Assembly: GCA_963739625.1 (NCBI GenBank)
Contig: CAVUAU010000002.1
Coordinates: 74,457-138,456 of the forward strand
From: Salinimicrobium sp963739625
GTDB taxonomy: Bacteria > Bacteroidota > Bacteroidia > Flavobacteriales > Flavobacteriaceae
Direction: 5' to 3'
Length of the DNA: 64,000 nucleotides
The notes below the pieces were generated by a model. That model searched no databases, had not been told where the DNA came from, and was given only the letters and a program-made list of their open reading frames with translations. Each line of letters opens with the position of its first letter. Position 1 is the stretch's first letter. This document shows positions 17,408 to 25,194 of this stretch, piece by piece. The position numbers and the translations under genes are program-made.

Positions 17408-18703
17408 TTAAAGCAGCACGCTTTCCCTGATCTTCACAAAAGCCTGCTTTAGGTCTGCCTTTAGATCCTCAAGATCTTCAAGCCCAACAGATAGTCTTAT
17501 AAGATCTGCGCTTACCCCCGCAGAGGCCTGCTGTTCTCTTGAAAGCTGCTGATGAGTTGTGCTGGCGGGATGGATGATAAGCGATTTGGTGTCTCCAATG
17601 TTGGCCAAAAGAGAGAAAATTTTTGTCTCGTCTGCGATTACTCTTGCAGCTTCAAATCCGCCCTCAACACCAAAAGTGAGCACCCCGCTTTGCCCCTGCG
17701 GCAGGTATTTTTTTGCCAGCTCGCGGTATGAACTACTGTCCAGGCCGGGATAATTCACCCAGATCACTTCTGGCTGTTCCTGAAGCCATTTTGCAAGTTC
17801 AAGAGCATTCTCGCTGTGTTTTTTGATCCTAAGATCCAGGGTTTCCAGTCCATGCAAGATCTGCAAGGCGTTAAACGGGCTCAGGGCTGCCCCATGGTCA
17901 CGCAGGCCTTCTATGCGAACCTTTGCAATAAAGGCAGCTTCTTTTAGCGCCTCATGATAGACAAGGCCGTGATATCCCGGGGAAGGTTCGGTAAATTCAG
18001 GGAATTTGCCATTGGCCCAGTTGAATTTCCCGGCGTCAATAATTGCGCCTCCCAGGGCGGTGCCATTGCCGTTCACGTATTTTGTGAGGGAGTGAATAAC
18101 AATATCGGCGCCATGTTCTATTGGCTTTAGCAAGGCCGACGTCGCTACGGTGTTATCCACGATCAAAGGAACCTGGAATTGTTTGGCTTTTTCAGAGATC
18201 GCAGCTATATCCAGCACATCGAGTTTTGGATTTCCCAGGGATTCAATGAAGAAGACACGGGTGTTTTCCCGGGCTGCAGCCGTGAAATTTTCTGGTTGGG
18301 AAGGATCTACAAAGCTGGTAGTGATCCCAAGCCGCGGAAGGGTAACATTCAAAAGATTGTAGGTGCCGCCATACAGGCTGCTGGAAGCTACGATATGATC
18401 TCCCGCCTTGAGCAGGGTGAGCAGACTGGTACTTATAGCCGCGGTGCCCGATGCAGTGACCACCGCCGCAATACCTCCTTCTAAAGCCGCCAGTCGCTGC
18501 TCTAAAATGTCATTTGTAGGATTGTTTATCCTGGTATAAATGAAGCCGGGTTCTGCGAGTGAAAATAAATCGGCAGCATGTTGTGAGTTCTTAAAGACGT
18601 AGGAAGTTGACTGGTAAAGCGGCACCGCTCTTGTTCCGCCGTGGGCAGTTACATCATATCCCGCGTGCAGGGCATTGGTCGAAAAATTGTTTTGTGTACT
18701 CAT
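17408..18703 (-). CDS. metY: O-acetylhomoserine aminocarboxypropyltransferase / sulfhydrylase
   Basis: 431-residue PLP enzyme of the Cys/Met metabolism family that makes homocysteine from O-acetylhomoserine and sulfide. Landmarks: SGTAAISTSLLTLLKAGDHIVAS near residue 84, the cofactor lysine in VIHSLTKYVNGNGT near 206 and the family end LIRLSVGLEDLEDLKADL. The length and the TAHGGTRAVPLYQSTSYVF start separate it from shorter cystathionine gamma-synthase-like enzymes. First structural gene of the operon, about 60 bases after terminator 2 of the tandem attenuator. Confidence 0.92.
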   Translation of the reverse strand: MSTQNNFSTNALHAGYDVTAHGGTRAVPLYQSTSYVFKNSQHAADLFSLAEPGFIYTRINNPTNDILEQRLAALEGGIAAVVTASGTAAISTSLLTLLKAGDHIVASSSLYGGTYNLLNVTLPRLGITTSFVDPSQPENFTAAARENTRVFFIESLGNPKLDVLDIAAISEKAKQFQVPLIVDNTVATSALLKPIEHGADIVIHSLTKYVNGNGTALGGAIIDAGKFNWANGKFPEFTEPSPGYHGLVYHEALKEAAFIAKVRIEGLRDHGAALSPFNALQILHGLETLDLRIKKHSENALELAKWLQEQPEVIWVNYPGLDSSSYRELAKKYLPQGQSGVLTFGVEGGFEAARVIADETKIFSLLANIGDTKSLIIHPASTTHQQLSREQQASAGVSADLIRLSVGLEDLEDLKADLKQAFVKIRESVLL

Positions 18704-18760
18704 CGTTCTATATGTTTAAGTTTAAGGTTTAAATTCTTTTTCCATCTGCTGTTTTTAGAG

Positions 18761-18797
18761 CAAAAAAAATCCCTTCAGCCTGACTGCTGAAGGGATC
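18761..18797 (-). terminator. Attenuator terminator 2 of the met operon
   Basis: 11-bp stem ATCCCTTCAGC/GCTGAAGGGAT (18769-18779 with 18786-18796) followed on the minus strand by eight U, between leader peptide 2 and metY. Its 5' arm plus loop, CTTCAGCAGTCAGG, can alternatively pair with CCTGCTGCCTGGAG inside leader ORF 2. Confidence 0.88.
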
Positions 18798-18823
18798 TTT
18801 CAATTGAACAAAACACAACTAGA

Positions 18824-18883
18824 TCAAATCTCCAGGCAGCAGGAACGGTGGCGCATCATCATGCACATCATATTAGACCTCAT
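18824..18883 (-). CDS. Met/Cys leader peptide 2
   Basis: 19-codon ORF, MRSNMMCMMMRHRSCCLEI, with six Met and three Cys codons, followed 27 bases later by terminator 2. The Cys-Cys-Leu-Glu codons contain the segment that can pair with the terminator's 5' side, so stalling upstream on MMCMMM would favour antitermination. Cognate to the operon's products (Met, via sulfide incorporation). Inferred leader-peptide attenuator. Confidence 0.85.
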   Translation of the reverse strand: MRSNMMCMMMRHRSCCLEI

Positions 18884-18997
18884 TACTACTGCTGAAATTG
18901 TTTTCATTTTTTTTCTTCTTTTCTTCGGAATTGCTCCGGAGTTAATTTTTCCGGAAGGTTCCAAAAAAGCCATTTTGGAGACCTTATTTCCGGACAT

Positions 18998-19029
18998 AAA
19001 AAAAGCCGCTGCGATGGCAGCGGCTTTTA
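18998..19029 (-). terminator. Attenuator terminator 1 of the met operon
   Basis: Perfect 12-bp stem AAAAGCCGCTGC/GCAGCGGCTTTT (19001-19012 with 19017-19028), 4-base loop, seven U on the minus strand. It lies 18 bases after leader peptide 1 and upstream of leader peptide 2. Its 5' arm can instead pair with GCAGCGCGCTTT in leader ORF 1 with one bulge. Confidence 0.88.
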
Positions 19030-19046
19030 CAAATATCTTTTCAGGA

Positions 19047-19094
19047 TCATGCAATAAAGCGCGCTGCGGAAGCTCTCCACATCATACGCATCAT
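19047..19094 (-). CDS. Met leader peptide 1
   Basis: 15-codon ORF, MMRMMWRASAARFIA, with four Met codons in the first five. The codons GCA GCG CGC TTT (A-A-R-F) mimic the 3' arm of terminator 1, so they can capture its 5' arm when a ribosome stalls on the Met codons. It is the first of two stacked attenuators before metY. Confidence 0.85.
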   Translation of the reverse strand: MMRMMWRASAARFIA

Positions 19095-19137
19095 CAGTTT
19101 GCAAAAATTCTGGTTCATTTCGGTTTTTTGTCTGCAG

Positions 19138-19145
19138 CAAAGTTA
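19138..19145 (-). promoter_or_regulatory. -7 box of the met operon
   Basis: On the minus strand TAACTTTG, a full match to TAnnTTTG, with TTTG motifs 16 and 21 bases further upstream. The predicted start lies about 40 bases before leader peptide 1. Confidence 0.6.
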
Positions 19146-19193
19146 ACGACACAAAAACTTACAAAACAAATTAAATTTTCAATTTTTTGAAAG

Positions 19194-19304
19194 ATGCTTC
19201 CGCAGCAACAATTCTTTATGCTTCCGCAGCAAAGAAAAAAATCATCAAACCCCGGTTGGTTTCGGGAGGTTTTTATACATTTGCTACACACTTACAGGGA
19301 ATGA
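19194..19304 (+). CDS. Possible 36-residue upstream ORF of metK
   Basis: ORF opening MLPQQQFFMLPQQRKK, built on a 15-bp direct repeat ATGCTTCCGCAGCAA at 19194-19208 and 19218-19232. An imperfect hairpin with CCCCG/CGGGAGG and five T (about 19247-19277) lies inside it. It occupies the metK 5' region, which otherwise holds no gene. It could be a translated leader or chance; there is no clear run of Met codons. Confidence 0.3.
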   Translation: MLPQQQFFMLPQQRKKSSNPGWFREVFIHLLHTYRE

Positions 19305-19404
19305 TTTGACTGATTGCAACCCTTATAAAATGCTAAAGCAGTGAAAACTCCTCTAGCGCATTCCGTCAATTTTCCTTTAGAAAATAACCTAAAAAGAACG
19401 AAGA

Positions 19405-20661
19405 ATGCCATACTTATTTACTTCAGAAAGTGTTTCTGAAGGCCATCCAGACAAAGTTGCCGACCAAATTAGCGATACCCTTTTAGATAATTTCCTTGCT
19501 TTTGACAGAGAGTCCAAAGTTGCCTGTGAAACCCTTGTAACTACGGGGCAGGTAGTGCTGGCGGGCGAGGTAAAAAGTGACACTTATCTCGACGTGCAGA
19601 ACATTGCACGCGAGGTGATCAACGACATTGGCTACACCAAGGGCGCCTACAAATTTAGCGGCGATTCCTGCGGGGTGATCTCCCTTATCCATGAGCAATC
19701 TCAGGACATCAACCAGGGTGTAGACCGCGGCACTAAAGAGGAACAGGGCGCGGGAGACCAGGGAATGATGTTTGGTTATGCTACCAAAGAGACTGAGAAT
19801 TACATGCCGCTGGCCCTCGATATTTCCCATAAGATCTTGATCGAGCTTGCCAAACTAAGGCGCGAAGAACAGGACATTACTTACCTGCGCCCAGATTCCA
19901 AGAGCCAGGTGACCATAGAATACAGTGATGACAACATACCACAGCGCATTGACGCCATTGTGGTCTCTACGCAGCACGACGATTTTGATCCAGATGAGAA
20001 GAAGATGCTGGAAAAGATCAAAAAAGACATTATTGAGATCCTTATTCCGCGGGTGAAAGTCCAACTGCCAGAGTACGTGCAGAAACTGTTTGGGGAGGAG
20101 ATCAAGTACCACATCAACCCAACAGGTAAGTTTGTCATTGGAGGACCGCACGGCGATACAGGCCTAACCGGAAGAAAGATCATTGTAGATACCTACGGCG
20201 GAAAAGGCGCGCATGGTGGCGGCGCCTTTTCGGGGAAAGATCCCAGCAAAGTAGACCGTTCTGCAGCTTACGCGGCGCGTCACATTGCCAAGAACCTTGT
20301 AGCTGCGGGCGTGGCCGACGAGGTGCTGGTACAGGTTTCTTATGCTATTGGCGTGGTGGAGCCGGTTTCCCTGCTTATTGATACTTTTGGCACCAAACAC
20401 GTTGACCTATCTAACGGGCAGATCGCCGAAAAAGTGAAAAAAATATTTTCCATGACCCCGGCATCCATCGAAGACAGGCTGGGACTTAGGAACCCAATCT
20501 ATAGGGAGACTTCTGCTTATGGTCACTTCGGAAAAGAGCCAAGAACAGAAACTAAGGTTTTCGAAAGTCCGTACAACGGAAAGATCACCCGGGAAGTTGA
20601 ATTATTCACCTGGGAAAAACTCGATTTCGTAGAAAAGATCAAAGAAGAATTCGGAATATAA
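19405..20661 (+). CDS. metK: S-adenosylmethionine synthetase
   Basis: Makes SAM from methionine and ATP. 418 residues; landmarks are FTSESVSEGHPDKVADQISD from residue 4, GAGDQGMMFGYA near 115, GGPHGDTGLTGRKIIVDTYGG near 248 and GGGAFSGKDPSKVDRSAAYAAR near 272, with the C-terminal Bacteroidota-type ending. Full length. It diverges from the metY-metX operon, placing methionine synthesis and use back to back. The 300-base upstream region carries only the possible short ORF at 19194-19304. Confidence 0.97.
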   Translation: MPYLFTSESVSEGHPDKVADQISDTLLDNFLAFDRESKVACETLVTTGQVVLAGEVKSDTYLDVQNIAREVINDIGYTKGAYKFSGDSCGVISLIHEQSQDINQGVDRGTKEEQGAGDQGMMFGYATKETENYMPLALDISHKILIELAKLRREEQDITYLRPDSKSQVTIEYSDDNIPQRIDAIVVSTQHDDFDPDEKKMLEKIKKDIIEILIPRVKVQLPEYVQKLFGEEIKYHINPTGKFVIGGPHGDTGLTGRKIIVDTYGGKGAHGGGAFSGKDPSKVDRSAAYAARHIAKNLVAAGVADEVLVQVSYAIGVVEPVSLLIDTFGTKHVDLSNGQIAEKVKKIFSMTPASIEDRLGLRNPIYRETSAYGHFGKEPRTETKVFESPYNGKITREVELFTWEKLDFVEKIKEEFGI

Positions 20662-20680
20662 AATCTTCCAAAAACAGCAA

Positions 20681-20712
20681 AAAACGCTTCTCTTTTCGGG
20701 AAGCGTTTTTTG
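20681..20712 (+). terminator. Terminator of metK
   Basis: Stem AAAACGCTTC/GAAGCGTTTT with a 9-base loop and a T-tract, 20 bases after the metK stop. It lies head-on to the minus-strand PAP2 gene. Confidence 0.85.
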
Positions 20713-20734
20713 TTTAGATTACCTTCTGCAGTAA

Positions 20735-21307
20735 TTAGAACCGGTACGTAAAGTCGAGGATAAAACCGTCCTCATAGCTGGCGACTTCAAGGTTTATATG
20801 TTCCCGCTGGTAGGGCGTAGTAAAGAGCAGGCTGCTCCCAATTCCCACTGCAGCTCCCGCCAGCACATCATAGCCGTCATGCCTGGTGGCGTTAATTCGG
20901 CTGTAGCCCGTCCAGGCTGCCAGGGCATACGCCGGGAGCGCGTATTTGAAACCGTATCTTCTATGAATGAAAGAAGCCGACTGGAAGGTAACAGAAGTAT
21001 GTCCCGAAGGAAAAGCCTGGTAGCCCCCATGATAAGGCCTGCGCTTGTTAATGGCGTATTTGAGGGCCGTTGTAACAGCTACATTCGCCACAAAGCCTTT
21101 TGCAAATTGCCAGGAACCTTTTTTGTCATCAAGGATTAAAGTGGTAAGGGCGACAGAGGTGGGCAGGGCAACTAACAGCACATCTCCCGAAGTTTTCACG
21201 GTCTTATTGTGAGACTCAATGAGCTGTGCTTCCATTTGCGAAGGAAGCAGGAGAAAGAAAGACAGGAAAACAAAGAAGAAGAAATTTTTGAAGAAATCAT
21301 AATTCAT
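20735..21307 (-). CDS. PAP2-family membrane phosphatase
   Basis: 190 residues with a signal/anchor (FFFFVFLSFFLLLPSQMEAQ) and the three phosphatase motifs: KYAINKRRP, FPSGHTS and SRINATRHDGYDVLAG. Enzymes of this family dephosphorylate phosphatidic acid, undecaprenyl pyrophosphate or lipid A phosphates on the outer face of the membrane; the substrate cannot be told here. ATG 21307 is preferred over an in-frame start 39 bases upstream because it puts the hydrophobic segment near the N-terminus. It is convergent with metK. Confidence 0.85.
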   Translation of the reverse strand: MNYDFFKNFFFFVFLSFFLLLPSQMEAQLIESHNKTVKTSGDVLLVALPTSVALTTLILDDKKGSWQFAKGFVANVAVTTALKYAINKRRPYHGGYQAFPSGHTSVTFQSASFIHRRYGFKYALPAYALAAWTGYSRINATRHDGYDVLAGAAVGIGSSLLFTTPYQREHINLEVASYEDGFILDFTYRF

Positions 21308-21489
21308 CTTATCCCCAGAAACCCCGGGTCCAGTTGTAAAGGACATGCAAGTCAGATTTTTTTTGAAGGCCCAAATTATAAAAACAATGAGGAAAAGGCT
21401 GCCAAAAAGGGAAGTTTCACATAAAATTATAGCTGCAGCAGCTGCACCTCATCCTGCCTCCTTTATAGCACCGGCAGCTCCCGCGCCTT

Positions 21490-21528
21490 CCAAAGCAGGG
21501 AAGGAGAACGAAATTTCCCCTGCTTTGG
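21490..21528. other. Unexplained hairpin in the PAP2/acyl-CoA dehydrogenase gap
   Basis: 11-bp inverted repeat CCAAAGCAGGG/CCCTGCTTTGG (21490-21500 with 21518-21528), no T-tract after it on either side. The 290-base gap 21308-21597 between the divergent genes contains this and an Ala-codon-rich open stretch around 21430-21480, but no gene I can support. Confidence 0.45.
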
Positions 21529-21597
21529 TTTCAGAAAGCTTTAACAGGCTCTCACTTCATTAATACCTACTTTTAAGAACAAACTAAAAATCTGCCT

Positions 21598-22962
21598 ATG
21601 TCGCTCTTCGGAAAAGTTAAGAATACCATTGACCTTTTAAAGAATATTGATCTTGACCAACTTGCGAAGATCAATGAACAAATTGATCTTTCTGAAGCTA
21701 TGGCAGCCCTGGGAACTTTAGACGAAAATCAGCTTAAAGGTCTCATGAAGATGTTGAAAACCAAACGGCGAAAGGGGCAGCATGACCTGCCTCCAATTGA
21801 CGGCGATTTTTATAACCTCGATCTCAAGCTAACTAAAGAACAGCGCGAGCTACAGTTAAAGGTACGCAACCTTATGGAAGACGAGGTGCGGCCGCTTATC
21901 AACGATCACTGGAACAGGGCGAAATTCCCTTTTCAGGTGATAGAAAAATTCAAAAAACTCAATATTGCCGGTGTTCCCTATGAAGGTTATGGCTGCCCTA
22001 ACCTGCCATTTCTCATGGAAGGCATTATTGCGCAGGAGATCGCACGAGTAGATGTCTCCATTTCCACCTTCTTTGGCGTTCACAGTGGGCTGGCCATGGG
22101 CTCCATCTATCTCTGCGGAAGTGAGGAACAAAAGCAGGAGTGGCTGCCACAAATGCAAAAGCTGGAAAAGATCGGCGCCTTTGGCCTCACCGAACCCAAT
22201 GTGGGCAGCGGCGTAGCCGGCGGACTAGAGACTACCTGTAAATTTGACGGGGAAAACTGGGTGCTCAACGGCGAGAAAAAATGGATTGGAAATGCCACTT
22301 TTGCCGATGTGGTGGTGATATGGGCGCGGGATGAAGACAGTAACCAGGTGAAAGGTTTCCTGGTGAGAAAAGGCAATCCCGGCTTTAAGGCAAAAAAGAT
22401 GAGGGACAAGATGGCGCTGCGCATCGTGCAAAATGCGCTCATTAGCCTTAGAGATTGTAAGGTCCCCGAAAGTGACCGGCTCCAGAATGCAAATTCATTT
22501 AAAGACACGGCAAATGTGTTACGAATGACGCGTGCGGGAGTGGCCTGGCAGGCGGTGGGCTGTGCCCGTGGCGCCTATGAAAGCGCGCTTAAGTACACCA
22601 AGAAAAGAGAGCAGTTTGGCAGGCCAATCGCTTCTTATCAATTGATACAAAACCACCTTGTTGAGATGATCTCCAACCTCACAGCAATGCAAACGTTGTG
22701 CTTCAGGCTTTCAGAGCTGCAGGACGATGGCCTGCTTACAGATGAGCACGCCTCTTTAGCAAAAGTGTACTGCAGCATGAGAATGCGCGATGTGGTGAGC
22801 CGGGCACGTGAAGTGATGGGCGGCAACGGTATTTTGCTGGAGTATGATGTAGCGCGGTTTGTGGCCGATGCCGAAGCTATTTACAGCTATGAGGGCACCA
22901 AAGAGATCAATTCGCTTATCGTGGGAAGGGCGATCACGGGATACAGTGCCTTTGTAAGTTAG
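21598..22962 (+). CDS. Acyl-CoA dehydrogenase, glutaryl-CoA dehydrogenase-like
   Basis: 454-residue FAD enzyme. The N-terminal ~75 residues form a helical extension not typical of short acyl-CoA dehydrogenases. Then come GAFGLTEPNVGSGVAGGLETT near residue 194, WIGNATFADVVVIWARD, RMTRAGVAWQAVGCARGAYE and the C-terminal block REVMGGNGILLEYDVARFVADAEAIYSYEGTKEINSLIVGRAITG, whose Glu in YEGT is the usual catalytic base. The ending resembles glutaryl-CoA dehydrogenases, suggesting lysine/tryptophan catabolism. It probably passes electrons to the ETF encoded at 34.9-36.7 kb. The exact acyl substrate is uncertain. Confidence 0.88.
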   Translation: MSLFGKVKNTIDLLKNIDLDQLAKINEQIDLSEAMAALGTLDENQLKGLMKMLKTKRRKGQHDLPPIDGDFYNLDLKLTKEQRELQLKVRNLMEDEVRPLINDHWNRAKFPFQVIEKFKKLNIAGVPYEGYGCPNLPFLMEGIIAQEIARVDVSISTFFGVHSGLAMGSIYLCGSEEQKQEWLPQMQKLEKIGAFGLTEPNVGSGVAGGLETTCKFDGENWVLNGEKKWIGNATFADVVVIWARDEDSNQVKGFLVRKGNPGFKAKKMRDKMALRIVQNALISLRDCKVPESDRLQNANSFKDTANVLRMTRAGVAWQAVGCARGAYESALKYTKKREQFGRPIASYQLIQNHLVEMISNLTAMQTLCFRLSELQDDGLLTDEHASLAKVYCSMRMRDVVSRAREVMGGNGILLEYDVARFVADAEAIYSYEGTKEINSLIVGRAITGYSAFVS

Positions 22963-23005
22963 GTATTGGTGAATGGCAAATAGTTAATTGGTGATTGGAA
23001 TGGAC

Positions 23006-23042
23006 TTGGAATTTGGTGCTTGGAATTTGGTGCTTGGAATTT
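23006..23042. repeat. 14-bp tandem repeat
   Basis: TTGGAATTTGGTGC twice (23006-23019, 23020-23033) plus a partial third copy. It is preceded by TTAATTGGTGATTGG-type near-repeats from about 22968. It lies between the acyl-CoA dehydrogenase and the 2-hydroxyacid dehydrogenase. Confidence 0.75.
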
Positions 23043-23073
23043 AAAGGTTGCAAAAAAATATTTAAGAAAAGGA

Positions 23074-23994
23074 ATGTCATTATTAATCATCAGTCCGGGA
23101 AAAGATCCTCAGGTTTGGAAAAAGGCTTTACAGGAGCATGATCCTTCGTTCAAGATTGAGGTCTTTCCCGAAGTGAAAAAGCCTGAGGCAGTAAAATTCG
23201 CCCTTAGCTGGGAACACCCGCCCGGGATTTTCCGGGAGTATCCAAATCTTAAGCTCATTGCTTCTATGGGTGCCGGTATTGATCACATCATGCGGGACCC
23301 GCAATTACCGAAACATGTAGACATTACCCGGGTGGTTGATGAAAAGCTTTCTGAAGACATGAGCCTTTTTGTGCTCGCGCTGGTACTGGACCGGCTGCGG
23401 GATATCTCCTATCACCACTCTTCGGGGACCTGGTCAAAAAGGCTCTACCAAAGACCCGAAGACGTGACAATAGGAATCATGGGCCTGGGAGTGCTGGGGC
23501 TTGCCACTGCACAGCGCCTGGTGAATAATGGCTTTAGAGTACGGGGCTGGGCAAAGACTCAGAAGGAAGTGAAAGATGTGGAAACTTTTTTTGGAGAGGA
23601 GCAGCTCGACGCTTTTCTTGAGGAGACTAATCTGCTTATTTGCCTTCTTCCGCTTACCCCTGAAACCGAAAATATTCTCAACAAAGACCTTTTTAAAAAA
23701 CTACCTAAAGGTGCCTATTTGATCAATGTTGCCCGCGGAAGACATCTGGTCGACGAAGACCTTCTGGAAATGCTGGAGAATGGTCATCTTTCGGGGGCGA
23801 GTCTTGATGTTTTCAGGGAGGAACCTTTACCCGAAGATCACTTCTTCCGAAGTAATGACAGGATAAGGATCACGCCACACAATGCCAGCATCACTAGTCC
23901 GGCCTCGGTGGTGCCGCAAATCGTGGAGAATTACAGGAGAATGTTGAATAATTTGCCGCTTAAATACAAGGTTTCAAGACAAAAAGGATATTAA
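23074..23994 (+). CDS. D-2-hydroxyacid dehydrogenase, GhrA-like (glyoxylate/hydroxypyruvate reductase A)
   Basis: 306 residues. The NAD(P) site GIMGLGVLGLATAQ is near residue 135. VARGRHLVDEDLL carries the catalytic Arg, a Glu follows in REEPLPEDHFF, and TPHNAS supplies the catalytic His. The N-terminus MSLLIISPGKDPQVWKKAL and short length match GhrA-type enzymes that reduce glyoxylate or hydroxypyruvate. The in-frame start at 23020 would begin inside the 14-bp repeats, so ATG 23074 is chosen. It is 10 bases before the universal stress protein gene, so probably co-transcribed with it. Confidence 0.87.
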   Translation: MSLLIISPGKDPQVWKKALQEHDPSFKIEVFPEVKKPEAVKFALSWEHPPGIFREYPNLKLIASMGAGIDHIMRDPQLPKHVDITRVVDEKLSEDMSLFVLALVLDRLRDISYHHSSGTWSKRLYQRPEDVTIGIMGLGVLGLATAQRLVNNGFRVRGWAKTQKEVKDVETFFGEEQLDAFLEETNLLICLLPLTPETENILNKDLFKKLPKGAYLINVARGRHLVDEDLLEMLENGHLSGASLDVFREEPLPEDHFFRSNDRIRITPHNASITSPASVVPQIVENYRRMLNNLPLKYKVSRQKGY

Positions 23995-24004
23995 AATAAC
24001 AGCA

Positions 24005-24451
24005 ATGGAAAATTTAAAGAACATATTGGTAGCGGTTGACTTTAATGATGCGGTGGGTGAACTGCTGAGTTATGCCGAAGCTTTTGCAGAAAAATTTGGC
24101 GCCAAGATCTGGGTGGTTTATGTGGCCGCTCCCGATCCCGATTTTGTGGGTTATGAGCCGGGCCCTCAATACATCAGGGACTTTAAAGCCGAGGAATTCA
24201 GGGAAGAGCACCGCAACTTGCAGAACATTTGCAAAACCTTTTTAAGTGAAGAAGTAGAAAAAGAGGCTTTGCTTATCCAGGGTTCTACTGTTGAAACCGT
24301 GCTACAGGAGGCTAAAAAACTTAAGGTTGATCTCTTGATCGTCGGTACCCACAAGCACAGTTTTCTACATAATCTGCTCCAGGAAAGTGTTTCGCTTGAA
24401 CTGCTGAAAAAGGCAAACATTCCGCTATTGACCATTCCTATTGAGGAGTAG
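24005..24451 (+). CDS. Universal stress protein (UspA family)
   Basis: 148 residues, single Usp domain: start NILVAVDFNDAVGELLSYAEAFAEKFGA and the ATP-binding-type C-terminal motif VDLLIVGTHKHSFLHNLLQESVSLELLKKANIPLLTI, with the G-2X-G-9X-G(S) pattern only partly kept (VGTHKHSFLHNLL lacks the second Gly). So it may not bind ATP. Co-directional with the upstream GhrA-like gene, 10 bases apart. Stress role inferred from family only. Confidence 0.88.
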   Translation: MENLKNILVAVDFNDAVGELLSYAEAFAEKFGAKIWVVYVAAPDPDFVGYEPGPQYIRDFKAEEFREEHRNLQNICKTFLSEEVEKEALLIQGSTVETVLQEAKKLKVDLLIVGTHKHSFLHNLLQESVSLELLKKANIPLLTIPIEE

Positions 24452-24454
24452 AAC

Positions 24455-25003
24455 TTATAACAACCTGTAGAAAATTTTGACCCCGGCTGAAGTCATTAGA
24501 ACTTCCGAACCTATGAGATCCAGGTCTCCCGAGACCGATCCGGTTCTTTCTTTTTTCGCCTGATTATTATCTATCAGCATTACCATAATACCGGCTTCCA
24601 GAGCTATCCCAAATTCCGAAGTAATATTGAATTCCCTTCCCAGCCTTGGCACCAGCACCAGGTTAGTTCGTTTTTCCCAGTCTCCTTCGCTGCTCAGGTA
24701 AGTAAGCCCGGCTTTTGCGTACCAGGGCTGCAGGGAAGTATATGACGACCTTCCTCCAAAATGGTAGTAAAATTCTCCCGATACGTCAAAATTGCTGTTC
24801 TTATAGGCAAGATTAGTGCCGGCGTTTACACCTATTTGTACCTGGTCGTACTGCAGCCTCACTCCCACATTGAGCATTTCGGGTTGGCCAATTCCGCCGG
24901 TGAGATTAACCTCCTGTGCCTGCGAATGGTTGCCGGAAAACCAAAAGACCATAACAACAGTAAGGGTCTTAAAAAAGGCATTTTTCGAACCTGAATTTTT
25001 CAT
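24455..25003 (-). CDS. Predicted outer-membrane beta-barrel protein, unknown function
   Basis: 182 residues. Signal peptide (KTLTVVMVFWFSGNHSQAQ), then alternating hydrophobic/polar strands such as NVGVRLQYDQVQIGVNAGTNLAYKN and VSGEFYYHFGG, ending in Leu-Leu after KIFYR, consistent with a small outer-membrane barrel. I do not recognise a named family. It is convergent with the Usp gene (3 bases apart), and its ATG overlaps the stop of a small upstream ORF (ATGA). Confidence 0.7.
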   Translation of the reverse strand: MKNSGSKNAFFKTLTVVMVFWFSGNHSQAQEVNLTGGIGQPEMLNVGVRLQYDQVQIGVNAGTNLAYKNSNFDVSGEFYYHFGGRSSYTSLQPWYAKAGLTYLSSEGDWEKRTNLVLVPRLGREFNITSEFGIALEAGIMVMLIDNNQAKKERTGSVSGDLDLIGSEVLMTSAGVKIFYRLL

Positions 25004-25188
25004 CTATAGAAGTAGGATTTTTTGTGAGGCTGGGAGTTAAATAAGATTTTCTCCCGCACTCTCTCCACATAAATTGAAAAAGCAATGTAGATCAAAAAAA
25101 CGAGAACACCGTCGCAAATAAATTTTCGCAGTACTTCCTGCAAAAACCGAAAGCTTGTTTTTATCTTGTTGCTCCCTAAAAACCGCAT
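25000..25188 (-). CDS. Small membrane protein, hypothetical
   Basis: 62 residues, basic at both ends with one hydrophobic segment (GVLVFLIYIAFSIYV, about residues 27-41). It has a 4-base ATGA overlap with the downstream barrel protein and lies just 6 bases from the divergent dehydratase gene, leaving little room for a promoter. The overlap supports it as real, but there is no family recognition. Confidence 0.4.
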   Translation of the reverse strand: MRFLGSNKIKTSFRFLQEVLRKFICDGVLVFLIYIAFSIYVERVREKILFNSQPHKKSYFYR

Positions 25189-25194
25189 TTTTCG

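Noticed and set aside
18761..19145. SAM riboswitch upstream of metY
   Set aside because: No conserved SAM-I/II core was recognisable, and two Met-codon leaders with terminators explain the hairpins better.
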